Source of the DNA: Acholeplasmatales bacterium DTU056
Lineage (GTDB): Bacteria; Bacillota_I; Bacilli_A; ML615J-28; CAG-698
NCBI GenBank assembly: GCA_001512985.1
Contig: LFRX01000047.1
Coordinates: 47,482-60,719, forward strand
DNA: 13,238 nt
Direction: 5' to 3'
Positions within the stretch are counted from its first letter, which is position 1. Each line of letters begins with the position of its first letter. This document shows positions 1 through 7,773 of this stretch, in pieces. Under the pieces are notes generated by a model. It was not told where the DNA came from and made no database searches. It was given only the letters and a program-made list of their open reading frames with translations. The translations under genes and the position numbers were made by a program.

Positions 1-1283
1 GGTTGACCACGACGATGACGTTCCTCAATGTCATCCGCAATCGCTTTATATTTAGCTTTAGCAGTCAAAAACATTGAATCAGTATCATCAATACGAATTA
101 CCGGTTTGTTCGTTGGAATTTCAATAACATACATATTATAGATATTACGAAACTCTTCTTCTTCAGTTTTAGCTGTACCAGTCATCCCTGCAAGTTTCTT
201 ATACATTCTAAAGTAATTTTGGAAAGTGATTGTGGCAACAGTTCGAGTTTCTTTCTTGATTTCAACATTTTCTTTAGCTTCAATGGCTTGATGTAATCCT
301 TCACTATATTGACGTCCATGCATTAAACGTCCAGTAAATTGGTCAACAATAATAACTTTTCCATCTTGAACTACATAGTCAACATCACGTTGCATAATAT
401 AGTTTGCTCGTAATGCATTATTTATATGATGTAACAATACTACATGGCGAACATCAAATAAGTTATCAATTTTGAAAAATCTTTCAGCTTTCTCAATTCC
501 TTTTTCAGTTAAAACAACATGTTTAATTTTAATATCAACTGTATAATCTTCATTTTCACGTAAATTTTTAACAAATATATCTGCTTGACGATATAAGTTG
601 GCTGTTTCTTTAGTAGCCCCAGAGATAATTAATGGTGTACGGGCTTCGTCAATTAATATCGAGTCAACCTCATCAATAATTGCGAAATTTAATGGGCGTT
701 GCACAATATGCTCTTTATATAAAACCATGTGATCACGTAAGTAGTCAAATCCTAATTCATTGTTGGTAGAATACATGATATCACATAGGTATTGTTGCTT
801 TTTCTCTTCAGGAGATAAACCACGTAAATTTAGCCCAACCGTTAAACCTAACCACTTAAACAATTGTCCCATTTCGGTGGCATCACGAGTTGCTAAGTAT
901 TCGTTAACGGTAACGATATGAACTCCTTCACCGCGTAATGCATTTAAATAAGCAGTCATAGTTGCGGTTAAAGTTTTCCCTTCACCAGTCTTCATTTCCG
1001 CAATATTCCCGTAATGCATTGCTAATGCGCCGATGATTTGGACGAAAAATGGAGTCATTCCTAAAACTCGGGTTGATGCTTCACGCACCGTCGCAAAAGC
1101 TTCAACTAAAATATCTTCTTCTGTTTCGCCATTAGCTAAGCGTTGTCTAAAAATATTTGTTTGATTTTGTAATTCTTCATCAGTTTTCTTTTTATATTCT
1201 TCAGCTAAATCATCAATTTTTTTAGCAATTTTAGTTAATCTTTTAAATTCCCGATAACTGCTGTCAAATAATGCTTTAAACAT
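1..1283 (-). CDS. secA: SecA preprotein translocase ATPase, N-terminal half (cut by left edge)
   Basis: SecA is the cytoplasmic ATPase motor that pushes unfolded preproteins through SecYEG. I translated the frame by hand: it opens with MFKALFDSSYREFKRL at an ATG (1283-1281) and stays open to the left edge, giving about 427 residues of a protein usually 780-900 long. Visible family hallmarks are Walker A MKTGEGKT (about 97-104), the DEVD Walker B box (about 204-207) followed by SILIDEARTPLIISG, the PPXD region with VDQFTGRLMHGRQYSEGL, and TFQNYFRMYKKLAGMTGTA leading into NBD2. The last visible residues (YKAIADDIEERHRRGQ) also fit SecA. An SD sequence AAAGGAAG sits about 10 bases before the ATG, and a strong promoter lies just upstream, so secA is transcribed independently of hpf. 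The hpf-then-secA order is common in Bacillota. The C-terminal half (HWD/HSD, zinc tail) lies outside the window. Identity is certain; completeness cannot be judged. Confidence 0.97.
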   Translation of the reverse strand, partial: MFKALFDSSYREFKRLTKIAKKIDDLAEEYKKKTDEELQNQTNIFRQRLANGETEEDILVEAFATVREASTRVLGMTPFFVQIIGALAMHYGNIAEMKTGEGKTLTATMTAYLNALRGEGVHIVTVNEYLATRDATEMGQLFKWLGLTVGLNLRGLSPEEKKQQYLCDIMYSTNNELGFDYLRDHMVLYKEHIVQRPLNFAIIDEVDSILIDEARTPLIISGATKETANLYRQADIFVKNLRENEDYTVDIKIKHVVLTEKGIEKAERFFKIDNLFDVRHVVLLHHINNALRANYIMQRDVDYVVQDGKVIIVDQFTGRLMHGRQYSEGLHQAIEAKENVEIKKETRTVATITFQNYFRMYKKLAGMTGTAKTEEEEFRNIYNMYVIEIPTNKPVIRIDDTDSMFLTAKAKYKAIADDIEERHRRGQ

Positions 1284-1312
1284 TAAGTACACTTCCTTTC
1301 AATACTATTATT

Positions 1313-1341
1313 ATCATACCATTTTATGATAGTTTTGACAA
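1313..1341 (-). promoter_or_regulatory. secA promoter (sigma-A type)
   Basis: On the minus strand TTGTCA (1341-1336) and TATGAT (1318-1313) are separated by exactly 17 bases. The predicted start of transcription is near 1306, which leaves a leader of only about 20 bases containing the secA SD. This leaves no room for a SecM-like leader peptide on this transcript. Confidence 0.75.
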
Positions 1342-1780
1342 GGTTTTTAATAGGTAAAGATTCTGCAAATTTTTTATAAAATGTATGCTATCTTTTCGAT
1401 GATAAAATGCTATTTTTATATAGCAATCGTTATTCCAAACATTTAAATAGCCAAATTAGTCATTACAAAACTAACTTGGCTGTATATCGTGTGAGGAAAA
1501 ATTTATTTGATAATCGTTATTGATTTATTCAAATTGCTAATATATCGAACTGAAGGAATAGTTGGTAAAATAATAAGAAAATAATCTATCACGCTAATAA
1601 AATAAATGCCATTATACTAGGTACAGTGTTAATACTTGATTGCATGGATATTATAGCAGAGGTAAAAACTATAGACATTATAGAGAAGAGGGGTGCGGAA
1701 AAAACATAGGGACTTTTGCTGGTAATTTATTTTTTATTTTCTAATGTAGTGAAATCGTGACGAAAATACACGGTTGTCCA
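1342..1780. other. Gene-free gap between hpf and secA, possibly eroded DNA
   Basis: About 440 bases separate the hpf terminator from the secA promoter. I see no intact gene with a start codon and SD on either strand. The stretch holds a hairpin (1449-1481), a 10-base direct repeat AATCGTTATT (1425-1434 and 1512-1521), and a minus-strand open stretch at about 1594-1725 that translates as hydrophobic, membrane-protein-like sequence and ends in TGA TAG. The antisense strand is also partly open and hydrophobic here. The likeliest reading is a decayed gene plus spacer, but AT-rich non-coding DNA can look the same. Confidence 0.45.
1449..1481 (-). other. Stem-loop in the hpf-secA gap
   Basis: The arms 1449-1460 and 1470-1481 form a 12-pair stem around a 9-base loop. 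The single irregular pair (1455/1475) is a G-U wobble if the minus strand is transcribed but an A-C mismatch on the plus strand, which favours a minus-strand RNA. The tail after the stem on that strand is AT-rich (ATTTAAAT) but not a proper U tract, so it would be a weak terminator at best. It lies upstream of the secA promoter, hence outside the predicted secA leader. Confidence 0.4.
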
Positions 1781-1782
1781 AT

Positions 1783-1818
1783 AAAAAAATAGTGATTCAC
1801 CATAGGGTGAATCACTAT
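1783..1818 (-). terminator. Rho-independent terminator of hpf
   Basis: A perfect 13-pair stem (1806-1818 with 1789-1801, arms containing GTGATTCACC/GGTGAATCAC) closes a 4-base loop (1802-1805). On the minus strand it is followed by six T residues (1788-1783). It starts about 12 bases after the hpf stop codon, so hpf transcription should end here and not continue into secA. Confidence 0.9.
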
Positions 1819-1829
1819 AAAATTACTGT

Positions 1830-2390
1830 TTAGTTAACTTTTGTATCAATTATTCCATAATCGCCATCTTCACGAACATATACCACTGATACACGATTTG
1901 TATCACTATTTTGGAAAACGAAAAATTTATGTCCTAATAATTCCATTTGTAAAATCGCTTCTTCAGGAGTCATTGGTTGCAATTCAATTTGTTTATTTTT
2001 AACTAAATTAGTCGCTAAGATTTCACTTTCAATGGCATTAATATCAAAATCTGAGTTTTGAGAGTAATGCCCGGCGACGCCAGTTCTTCTTTGAATACTT
2101 TTATAAATTCTTGATTTATGTTTACGAATTTGTGATTCCAATTTATCAATTGCTAAATCGATTGCAGCATAAACCGTATCCGCTTTTACTTCAGCCCGTA
2201 AAATAAAGTGTTTTGTTGGGATGGTAACTTCAACAGTGTGGTAAGTATCATATACTTTACATAAAACTGTGGCAGTAATATCATCACTGTTTCGAAAATA
2301 CTGATTCAACTTTTGAATTTTTCCTATTGCATAATCATTAATTGCTTGACTAGGAACAAACTTATTTTTTCCCCGGACGATTACTTTCAA
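1830..2390 (-). CDS. hpf: Ribosome hibernation promoting factor, long form
   Basis: Long-form HPF (YvyD type) binds the 30S decoding region and dimerises 70S ribosomes into inactive 100S particles in stationary phase or stress. The N-terminal S30AE/YfiA domain (about residues 1-100) is followed by a linker and the C-terminal dimerisation domain, seen as PMTPEEAILQMELLGHKFFV and VVYVREDGDYGIID near the end. Length 186 is normal for the long form. The start is the notable point: the longest frame begins at GTG 2399, but that codon overlaps the SD AAGGAG (2404-2399). A TTG at 2390-2388 lies 8 bases beyond the SD and gives MKVIVRGKNKFV, which matches the usual N terminus of the family. It has its own promoter and terminator and is thus monocistronic. 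Function is secure; the TTG start is inferred from SD spacing. Confidence 0.95.
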   Translation of the reverse strand: MKVIVRGKNKFVPSQAINDYAIGKIQKLNQYFRNSDDITATVLCKVYDTYHTVEVTIPTKHFILRAEVKADTVYAAIDLAIDKLESQIRKHKSRIYKSIQRRTGVAGHYSQNSDFDINAIESEILATNLVKNKQIELQPMTPEEAILQMELLGHKFFVFQNSDTNRVSVVYVREDGDYGIIDTKVN

Positions 2391-2424
2391 AATCACCACT
2401 CCTTATAATTATATTTACACTTAT

Positions 2425-2453
2425 ATTATAATGCTAAAAAAAGATAATTGCAA
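2425..2453 (-). promoter_or_regulatory. hpf promoter (sigma-A type)
   Basis: Minus-strand TTGCAA (2453-2448) and a consensus TATAAT (2430-2425) with a 17-base spacer. The predicted leader is about 25-30 bases and holds only the SD. No sigma-B-like (GTTTaa/GGGtat) motif is evident, though hpf is often stress-controlled in Bacillota. Confidence 0.8.
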
Positions 2454-2468
2454 ATATTTAACAATTTT

Positions 2469-2805
2469 TTATTGGGGAGCTAATATTAGTATTATTTGAT
2501 AATCATCAATAAAGCTATCTAATAACAAGAAATATTTATTTAAATTACTAACATCATCTAGCCATAAAAATAAAACTTCTCGATATTTACTAATAATATG
2601 TATGATTTGACTTATCTTTTTATTAAAAATCATTAGAATCTGCTGTTCATAATCAGAAAATAAATATTTACATTGATCTAGTTCGTATAAAATATAAATT
2701 GTTGATTTGCCAATTTTAATTACTTCATCTTTTTTTAAATATTTACAATCGCACTTATAGAAATCAATAATATTAAAAAGAGTTCTTCGGTTGTTTTTTG
2801 GACAA
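2469..2805 (-). pseudogene. Frame-disrupted short ORF upstream of hpf, unrecognised
   Basis: One minus-strand frame is open for 111 codons from 2804 to the TAA at 2471-2469 and reads like real protein: a Cys-bearing N-terminal part (FYKCDCKYLKKDE near residues 15-27), then IYILYELDQCKYLF and a hydrophobic end (YQIILILAPQ). It has no ATG, GTG or TTG near its beginning; the first in-frame ATG is at codon 58. In the next frame a TTG (2805-2803) sits 8 bases after an SD-like GGGTGA, with a fuller AAAGGGTGA at 2822-2814. The two frames would join if one base were removed from a run of six A residues (plus-strand T 2794-2799). So this is either a pseudogene with a homopolymer frameshift, a sequencing error, or a gene using frameshifting or an unusual start. 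I do not recognise the family. In Bacillus this position upstream of hpf is held by comF genes, so a comFC-like remnant is conceivable but unsupported by clear motifs. Confidence 0.5.
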
Positions 2806-2964
2806 AATATTAATCACCCTTTAATATATTATGATGTTTTTATTTATTTACTTGCTTTTCAATATATTAAATCAAATTTTATGTATTTTAGAGTTTTAGA
2901 AATCATATCTACATTTAATCTTTTTTTATAAATGATTTTATAATTGTATTTATTTTATCAAATA

Positions 2965-2990
2965 TAAAAAAGTGGTCTTATAAGACCACT
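2965..2990 (-). terminator. Rho-independent terminator of the leuS unit
   Basis: A 20-base perfect palindrome (2971-2990, AGTGGTCTTATAAGACCACT) can fold as an 8-pair stem with a TATA loop and is followed on the minus strand by a run of T residues (2971-2966). The first base of the leuS stop codon (2990) is the first base of the stem, so the terminator directly abuts the coding sequence. Confidence 0.9.
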
Positions 2991-5407
2991 TAAATAACAA
3001 TATTTACTAACTTATTCGGAACAACAATAACTTTTTTAACTGGACTATCTTTAATATAATTTTTTATTGTTTCGTTTTCTAATGCAAGTTTTTCTAATGT
3101 ATCTTTGTCTAAATTATTTGGAACTTGAATTCGTTCACGAACTCGTCCGTTAACTTGTAAAATAACAGTAATTTCATCATCAATTGTTTTGGCTAAATCG
3201 TATTTAGGCCATTCTGAATATGCTAGCTCTTCGGTATTATTTAATACCATTTCATTTAGTTCTTCGGTTAAATGTGGAGCTAGTGGGTTTAAAAGTTTTA
3301 AGAAACCATGAAGGTATTCATAAGGGATTTGTGGGTTTTTATAACATTCGTTAATGAAAATCATCATTTGGCTAATAGCGGTATTGAAGCGTAAGTTATC
3401 ATAGTCTTCAGTAACTTTTTTAACTGTTTGATGATAAATTTTTTCAAGTTTTTCGTTTTCATCAACGATTGTAGCAATTTCAGTATATAGACGATATACC
3501 CGTTCTAAGAAACGACGAGGCCCCTCAATACCAGTTGTTGACCATGGTTTTTCTGATTCAAGTGGACCCATGAACATTTCATAAAGGCGTAATGTGTCAG
3601 CACCATATTCTTCAATAATGTCATCTGGATTAACAACATTACCTTTTGACTTACTCATTTTTTCGTTATCTGCCCCAAGAATCATTCCTTGGTTAAACAA
3701 TTTTTGGAATGGTTCTTTGGATTTAACAATTCCTAAATCATATAAAACTTTATGCCAGAAGCGAGCATATAGTAAGTGTAATACAGCATGTTCAGTTCCA
3801 CCAACATATAAGTCAACTGGTAACCATTTATTAATTAGATCTTGTACTTCTGGTTTAGTTAAATCTAAGTAGCCATCTTTTTCACGCATAATATAGGCAA
3901 TATAGTACCAACAACTACCCGCCCATTGTGGCATAGTATTTGTTTCGCGACGACCTTTAACACCGTCTTTGCGAACAACATATAACCAGTCTTTGGCATT
4001 TGCTAATGGGCTTTCACCAGTAGCACTTGGTTCTATTTTTTTAAGTTTGGGTAATTCTAGCGGTAATTGTTCTAATGGTAGAACTTCAATTGTTCCATCT
4101 TCATAGTGAATTATTGGGAATGGTTCACCCCAATAACGTTGACGACTAAATATCCAGTCACGTAATTTATAGTTAATATCACGTTTACCAAGATTATTAG
4201 CTTCTAAGTATTCAATAACTTTTTCAACGGCTTCTTTATTATATAAACCATTAATAAAGTCAGAGTTAATATGCGGAGCGTCACCAACAAAGGCTTCTTC
4301 GGAAATATCTCCTTCTAAAACTTGTTTTATTTCAAGACCATGTTTTTTAGCAAATTCATAATCGCGTTGGTCATGAGCAGGAACAGCCATTACTGCCCCA
4401 GTTCCATAACTCATTAGCACATAATCCGCAATCCAAATCGGAACCTTTTCATTAGTAATTGGATTGATAGCATATGCGCCAGTGAATACTCCTGTTTTAT
4501 CTTTATTTAGTTCAGTACGATCTAAGTCACTTTTCGCTTTAGCATCTTCCAAATATTTTTTTACTTTTTCTAAATTATCGGGAGTTGTAATTTTATGAAC
4601 TAATGGATGCTCTGGTGCAAGTACACAATATGTAACACCAAAAATCGTATCTGGACGAGTTGTAAAGATTGTAAATGATTCGTTTGAGTCAGCTACTTTA
4701 AAGGTAATTTTTGCTCCTTCGCTGCGACCAATCCAGTTACGTTGCATCTCTTTAACATTTTCTGGCCAATCTATTAACTCCAAATCTTCCAACAATCTTT
4801 CCGCATACTTCGTAATTTTCAATACCCATTGTTTCATAGGGCGTTTAACAACTGGGTGATGACCACGCTCACTAACCATTTTCCCATCAATATTTAATAC
4901 TTCTTCATTAGCAAGTACTGTTCCTAATGCTTCACACCAGTTAACTTCTATATCTTTTAATTCGGCTAAGCCTTGTTCATACAATTTTGTAAAAATCCAT
5001 TGCGTCCATTTGTAATATGCTGGATCGCAAGTAGCCACCATTACATCCCAGTCATATGAAAATCCTATTTTTTCTAATTGTTCAATGTAACGATTAATAT
5101 TTTTCCAAGTAAATTCAGCTGGATCATTTCCGGTTTTAATCGCATATTGTTCAGCAGGTAATCCAAAGGCATCAAAACCCATTGGATGTAAAACATTATA
5201 CCCTTGCATACGTTTAAAGCGGGAATATACATCTGTTGCTACATACCCTTCGACATGACCAACATGAATTCCTTCGCCACTTGGATATGGAAACATATCC
5301 AAACAATAGAATTTCGGCTTATTAGAATATTTGTCTACTTTAAACGTTTTATTTTCTTTCCATCTTTGTTGCCATTTTTTTTCTATTTCAATGTGATTAT
5401 AACTCAT
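2990..5407 (-). CDS. leuS: Leucyl-tRNA synthetase
   Basis: Class Ia aminoacyl-tRNA synthetase that charges tRNA-Leu with leucine in the cytoplasm and edits mischarged amino acids. With the ATG start it is 805 residues, normal for bacterial LeuRS. The HIGH-type signature is HVGH (48-51), after FPYPSG (39-44). The CP1 editing domain shows TTRPDT (249-254) and GTGAVMAVPAHDQRDYEFA (336-353; conserved Asp 346). The KMSKS loop is at 583-587, followed by a C-terminal anticodon-binding region ending in VKKVIVVPNKLVNIVI. The longest frame starts at a TTG (5416), but the SD AGAGG (5421-5417) ends just before it; the ATG at 5407 is 9 bases from the SD and gives the typical MSYNH start. The SD overlaps the stop codon of the upstream membrane-protein gene, indicating co-transcription and probable translational coupling. 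No T-box leader precedes it. Confidence 0.98.
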   Translation of the reverse strand: MSYNHIEIEKKWQQRWKENKTFKVDKYSNKPKFYCLDMFPYPSGEGIHVGHVEGYVATDVYSRFKRMQGYNVLHPMGFDAFGLPAEQYAIKTGNDPAEFTWKNINRYIEQLEKIGFSYDWDVMVATCDPAYYKWTQWIFTKLYEQGLAELKDIEVNWCEALGTVLANEEVLNIDGKMVSERGHHPVVKRPMKQWVLKITKYAERLLEDLELIDWPENVKEMQRNWIGRSEGAKITFKVADSNESFTIFTTRPDTIFGVTYCVLAPEHPLVHKITTPDNLEKVKKYLEDAKAKSDLDRTELNKDKTGVFTGAYAINPITNEKVPIWIADYVLMSYGTGAVMAVPAHDQRDYEFAKKHGLEIKQVLEGDISEEAFVGDAPHINSDFINGLYNKEAVEKVIEYLEANNLGKRDINYKLRDWIFSRQRYWGEPFPIIHYEDGTIEVLPLEQLPLELPKLKKIEPSATGESPLANAKDWLYVVRKDGVKGRRETNTMPQWAGSCWYYIAYIMREKDGYLDLTKPEVQDLINKWLPVDLYVGGTEHAVLHLLYARFWHKVLYDLGIVKSKEPFQKLFNQGMILGADNEKMSKSKGNVVNPDDIIEEYGADTLRLYEMFMGPLESEKPWSTTGIEGPRRFLERVYRLYTEIATIVDENEKLEKIYHQTVKKVTEDYDNLRFNTAISQMMIFINECYKNPQIPYEYLHGFLKLLNPLAPHLTEELNEMVLNNTEELAYSEWPKYDLAKTIDDEITVILQVNGRVRERIQVPNNLDKDTLEKLALENETIKNYIKDSPVKKVIVVPNKLVNIVI

Positions 5408-5419
5408 ACTAATCAACCT

Positions 5420-6214
5420 CTATTCTTTTATTAATGATTGGCTCGAAATAACACCATAAATAATCATTAAAATCAATCCTAATAAAGAGAATAAACTAAA
5501 ATTAAACAGTTCCGAAAGCACTACACCAAAAACATATGGAACCGAACAATAAATCGCTAGTTTCCACACTTGAGAAAAGCGATATGTTGGTAATGTGCTA
5601 CGTTGGAATAAAGCTAATAATAAACTAAAGAATAAAATCGAAATACTATTTAAAATCAATAGGCCTAAAATTAATCCTGGTTTAATATATGTTAATACTT
5701 TTTGATATTCAATATTGGCAACTTTAAAAATATCGTTCCAAAATACATCATTATTAATTTTGGCATTACGAAAATCTAAAGATTCAAATTCTTGATATTC
5801 AGAATACAAAAATAATGTTTGTCTAAAAGTAGATACTTGAAAATAAACTCCATTTTGCCCGAAGACGATTGCATTTCTCATCCCAACATTAATATTTTCT
5901 TCTAACGAAAAAACTACCAATATTTGATTGCTTAAAAGGTATGATTTAATTTTAACATCACTTTGGAGACTAACTAATTTATTATTCTCTACCTTAAAAG
6001 GTATTTCTTCTTTAGTTTTGAAAAATTCACGAATTTCTTGTTGGGATTGATACGGTATTCTATTCATCCGTGAAATCTCAATAGTCTGCGGAAGAATAGA
6101 GATAAATAAAAGAATAATGAAATATAGAAAGGTCAATAATTTGCGATCATTAATATATGCACCTATGCTTCGCGGACTAAAAAGACCTGATGAAAAACGT
6201 CTAAATAATTCCAT
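5420..6214 (-). CDS. DUF1189-like integral membrane protein
   Basis: A 264-residue membrane protein of unknown function. The architecture is a short basic N terminus containing LFSPRSIGAYINDRK, one membrane segment at about 26-44, a long presumably extracytoplasmic region of about 130 residues, then three C-terminal membrane segments (about 179-203, 218-236 and 240-257). This layout, and an N terminus resembling the FF-x-SL-x-SP pattern followed by a first helix ending in ISILP, resemble the DUF1189 family of Bacillota; I assign it on that resemblance only. The longest frame begins with GTG 6226, which lies against the SD AAAGGAGG; the ATG at 6214-6212, 12 bases after the SD, is the better start. 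It is the first gene of the unit with leuS, whose SD overlaps this stop codon. No catalytic motif is visible. Confidence 0.6.
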   Translation of the reverse strand: MELFRRFSSGLFSPRSIGAYINDRKLLTFLYFIILLFISILPQTIEISRMNRIPYQSQQEIREFFKTKEEIPFKVENNKLVSLQSDVKIKSYLLSNQILVVFSLEENINVGMRNAIVFGQNGVYFQVSTFRQTLFLYSEYQEFESLDFRNAKINNDVFWNDIFKVANIEYQKVLTYIKPGLILGLLILNSISILFFSLLLALFQRSTLPTYRFSQVWKLAIYCSVPYVFGVVLSELFNFSLFSLLGLILMIIYGVISSQSLIKE

Positions 6215-6244
6215 GTTTGTCCGCACCTCCTTTTTATATATATG

Positions 6245-6273
6245 ATTATATCACTTTTACCAAAACTATTCAA
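6245..6273 (-). promoter_or_regulatory. Promoter of the DUF1189-like gene and leuS
   Basis: Minus-strand TTGAAT (6273-6268), 17-base spacer, consensus TATAAT (6250-6245) with an upstream TG (TGATATAAT, extended -10). Only about 25 bases remain between the predicted transcription start and the start codon, so the leader has no room for a T-box or attenuator. Confidence 0.8.
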
Positions 6274-6290
6274 ATAAAAATTAAAACCTT

Positions 6291-6328
6291 AGAAAGAAAA
6301 AGGAGTGTCTTATAATAAAAGACATCCT
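6291..6328 (-). terminator. Rho-independent terminator of the MATE gene
   Basis: Arms 6301-6311 and 6319-6328 pair (AGGATGTCTT with AAGACACTCCT on the minus strand) with one bulged base, and are followed by the T-rich stretch TTTTCTTTCT (6300-6291). It lies just after the MATE stop codon. Confidence 0.75.
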
Positions 6329-6334
6329 TTGCTC

Positions 6335-7705
6335 TTAAATTTCTTTAATAACATTAGCAATCCAACGATATCGATAGTATTCAATAAAGCCAATTATTAT
6401 CCGAACGACTAATTCTAATTGCAATATTAAATAAAAGATAGCAATATCACGAATTTTTAAAAATCTATAACAAACAAATGCAAGTGGTAAACCTACTAAC
6501 CACATTACTCCTGCATCTAAGAGCATAACGAAACGACTCATACCACCGGCTCTAAAGACTGAGTATAATAATACAACAAATGTTCTTAAAGCCACACGTA
6601 ATCCAAAAACATACATTAGAGTTACGGCGATGTTTGCAGCGGCTTCAGTTTTATCTGATCTAAATAAACTTACTAATGGTTTAGCAAATACCGAAGTAGA
6701 GCCTCCTAACAATATAGCCACAATTAATCCGATTATAATAAAGTTTCTACCATAACGTTTGGCCTCTTCTTCTTCATTTAAACCAAGTTTTTCTCCAAGC
6801 ATTGCGGATACGGCTGTACCTAACGCCATTCCAACAACAAACATAACCGATACTACCGATTCCGCAATCTGATATCCCTCATACGAATCAGTTCCTAAAG
6901 CATTAAAGAAAACAACATATAAGGCACTTCCAATAGAGAAAAACGTTTCATTTATCACTAAAGGATATGTTCTTTTTAAAATCTTACTAACAAAAATTTT
7001 ATTAAAAGACTCTTTAATATGACTTAATTTTGGAGTAAATGGTTGTTTTGTAACTCGTGTATAAAAAACGTTCAAGAAATATCCTATAAATGATGAAACT
7101 GTTGTGGCAATAGCTGCACCTTTAATTCCCAATTCTGGAAAAATCCAATGTCCAAAGATTAAAAAGTAGTTTAACACGACATTAATTAATGATGAGGTAA
7201 TACTAAAAATTAGCGGAATATATGTTTTTTGAATATTGCGATACACCGTTGAATAACAAAAAGCCAACACATTGGGAGTAAATCCTATTGAGGCGATTAT
7301 TAAGTATTTTCTTGCAACGCTTATTACTTCAGTATCTTTCGAAAACAAACTTAAAAATTGAGTTGGAAAAATAATTCCAATTAACGAGAATACTATCCCG
7401 AATATAAGCCCAATAAACATCAATAATGAAAAAGATTTTTTTATATTCTCATAGTCACGTTCGCCATAATATTGGGCCATATATATTCCCACACCAACGG
7501 TTACCCCAAACATTACCGTAAAACCGATATTAGATAATTGATTGGCAAGACCTACCCCACTAATTCCTCGTTCAATACTACGAACCATTATCGTATCAAC
7601 AATTCCAAATGTTCGAAGTAATAATTGTTGGATGATTACTGGTCCAGCGACGATTAAAAGTTTTGTTAAAAATTGTTTGTCAAATAATGTATTCTTTCTA
7701 GTCAT
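6335..7705 (-). CDS. MATE family efflux transporter
   Basis: A 456-residue polytopic membrane protein of the multidrug and toxic compound extrusion family, which exports drugs, metabolites or cell-surface precursors in exchange for Na+ or H+. Twelve hydrophobic segments can be followed, in two six-helix halves. The N-terminal half shows the typical AGPVIIQQLLLRTFGIVDT entry, the GLANQL motif, and MAQYYGERDYENIKKSF at the first cytoplasmic loop; the second half repeats the pattern around INETFFSIGSALYVVFFNAL and MLGEKLGLNEEEEAKRYGR. The ATG start (7705-7703) has the SD GAGAGGTTG at a normal distance. It is a single-gene unit with its own promoter and terminator, so neighbours give no hint about the substrate. 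No regulator is adjacent. Family assignment is firm; substrate is unknown. Confidence 0.92.
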   Translation of the reverse strand: MTRKNTLFDKQFLTKLLIVAGPVIIQQLLLRTFGIVDTIMVRSIERGISGVGLANQLSNIGFTVMFGVTVGVGIYMAQYYGERDYENIKKSFSLLMFIGLIFGIVFSLIGIIFPTQFLSLFSKDTEVISVARKYLIIASIGFTPNVLAFCYSTVYRNIQKTYIPLIFSITSSLINVVLNYFLIFGHWIFPELGIKGAAIATTVSSFIGYFLNVFYTRVTKQPFTPKLSHIKESFNKIFVSKILKRTYPLVINETFFSIGSALYVVFFNALGTDSYEGYQIAESVVSVMFVVGMALGTAVSAMLGEKLGLNEEEEAKRYGRNFIIIGLIVAILLGGSTSVFAKPLVSLFRSDKTEAAANIAVTLMYVFGLRVALRTFVVLLYSVFRAGGMSRFVMLLDAGVMWLVGLPLAFVCYRFLKIRDIAIFYLILQLELVVRIIIGFIEYYRYRWIANVIKEI

Positions 7706-7730
7706 TTTCTCAACCTCTCAACATTAATAT

Positions 7731-7758
7731 ATTTTATCACAATTCTTAATTAAGTCAA
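7731..7758 (-). promoter_or_regulatory. MATE gene promoter (sigma-A type)
   Basis: Minus-strand TTGACT (7758-7753), 16-base spacer, TAAAAT (7736-7731) preceded by TG (TGATAAAAT, extended -10). The predicted leader is about 20 bases. Confidence 0.72.
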
Positions 7759-7773
7759 TTTATTTTAAGATAG

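Noticed and set aside
1425..1521. Direct repeat AATCGTTATT (1425-1434 and 1512-1521)
   Set aside because: Only two 10-base AT-rich copies with unrelated flanks. This is expected by chance in DNA of this composition and is not evidence of a mobile element or operator.
1509..1524. Fur-box-like sequence TGATAATCGTTATTGA in the hpf-secA gap
   Set aside because: Only the left half matches the Fur 7-1-7 pattern; the right half matches poorly, and no iron-related gene or promoter is next to it.
3594..3872. Plus-strand open frames opposite leuS, the MATE gene, gcvPA, gcvT and the SpoIID-domain gene
   Set aside because: They lie antisense to well-conserved genes, have no SD or family resemblance, and are shadows of the coding strand.
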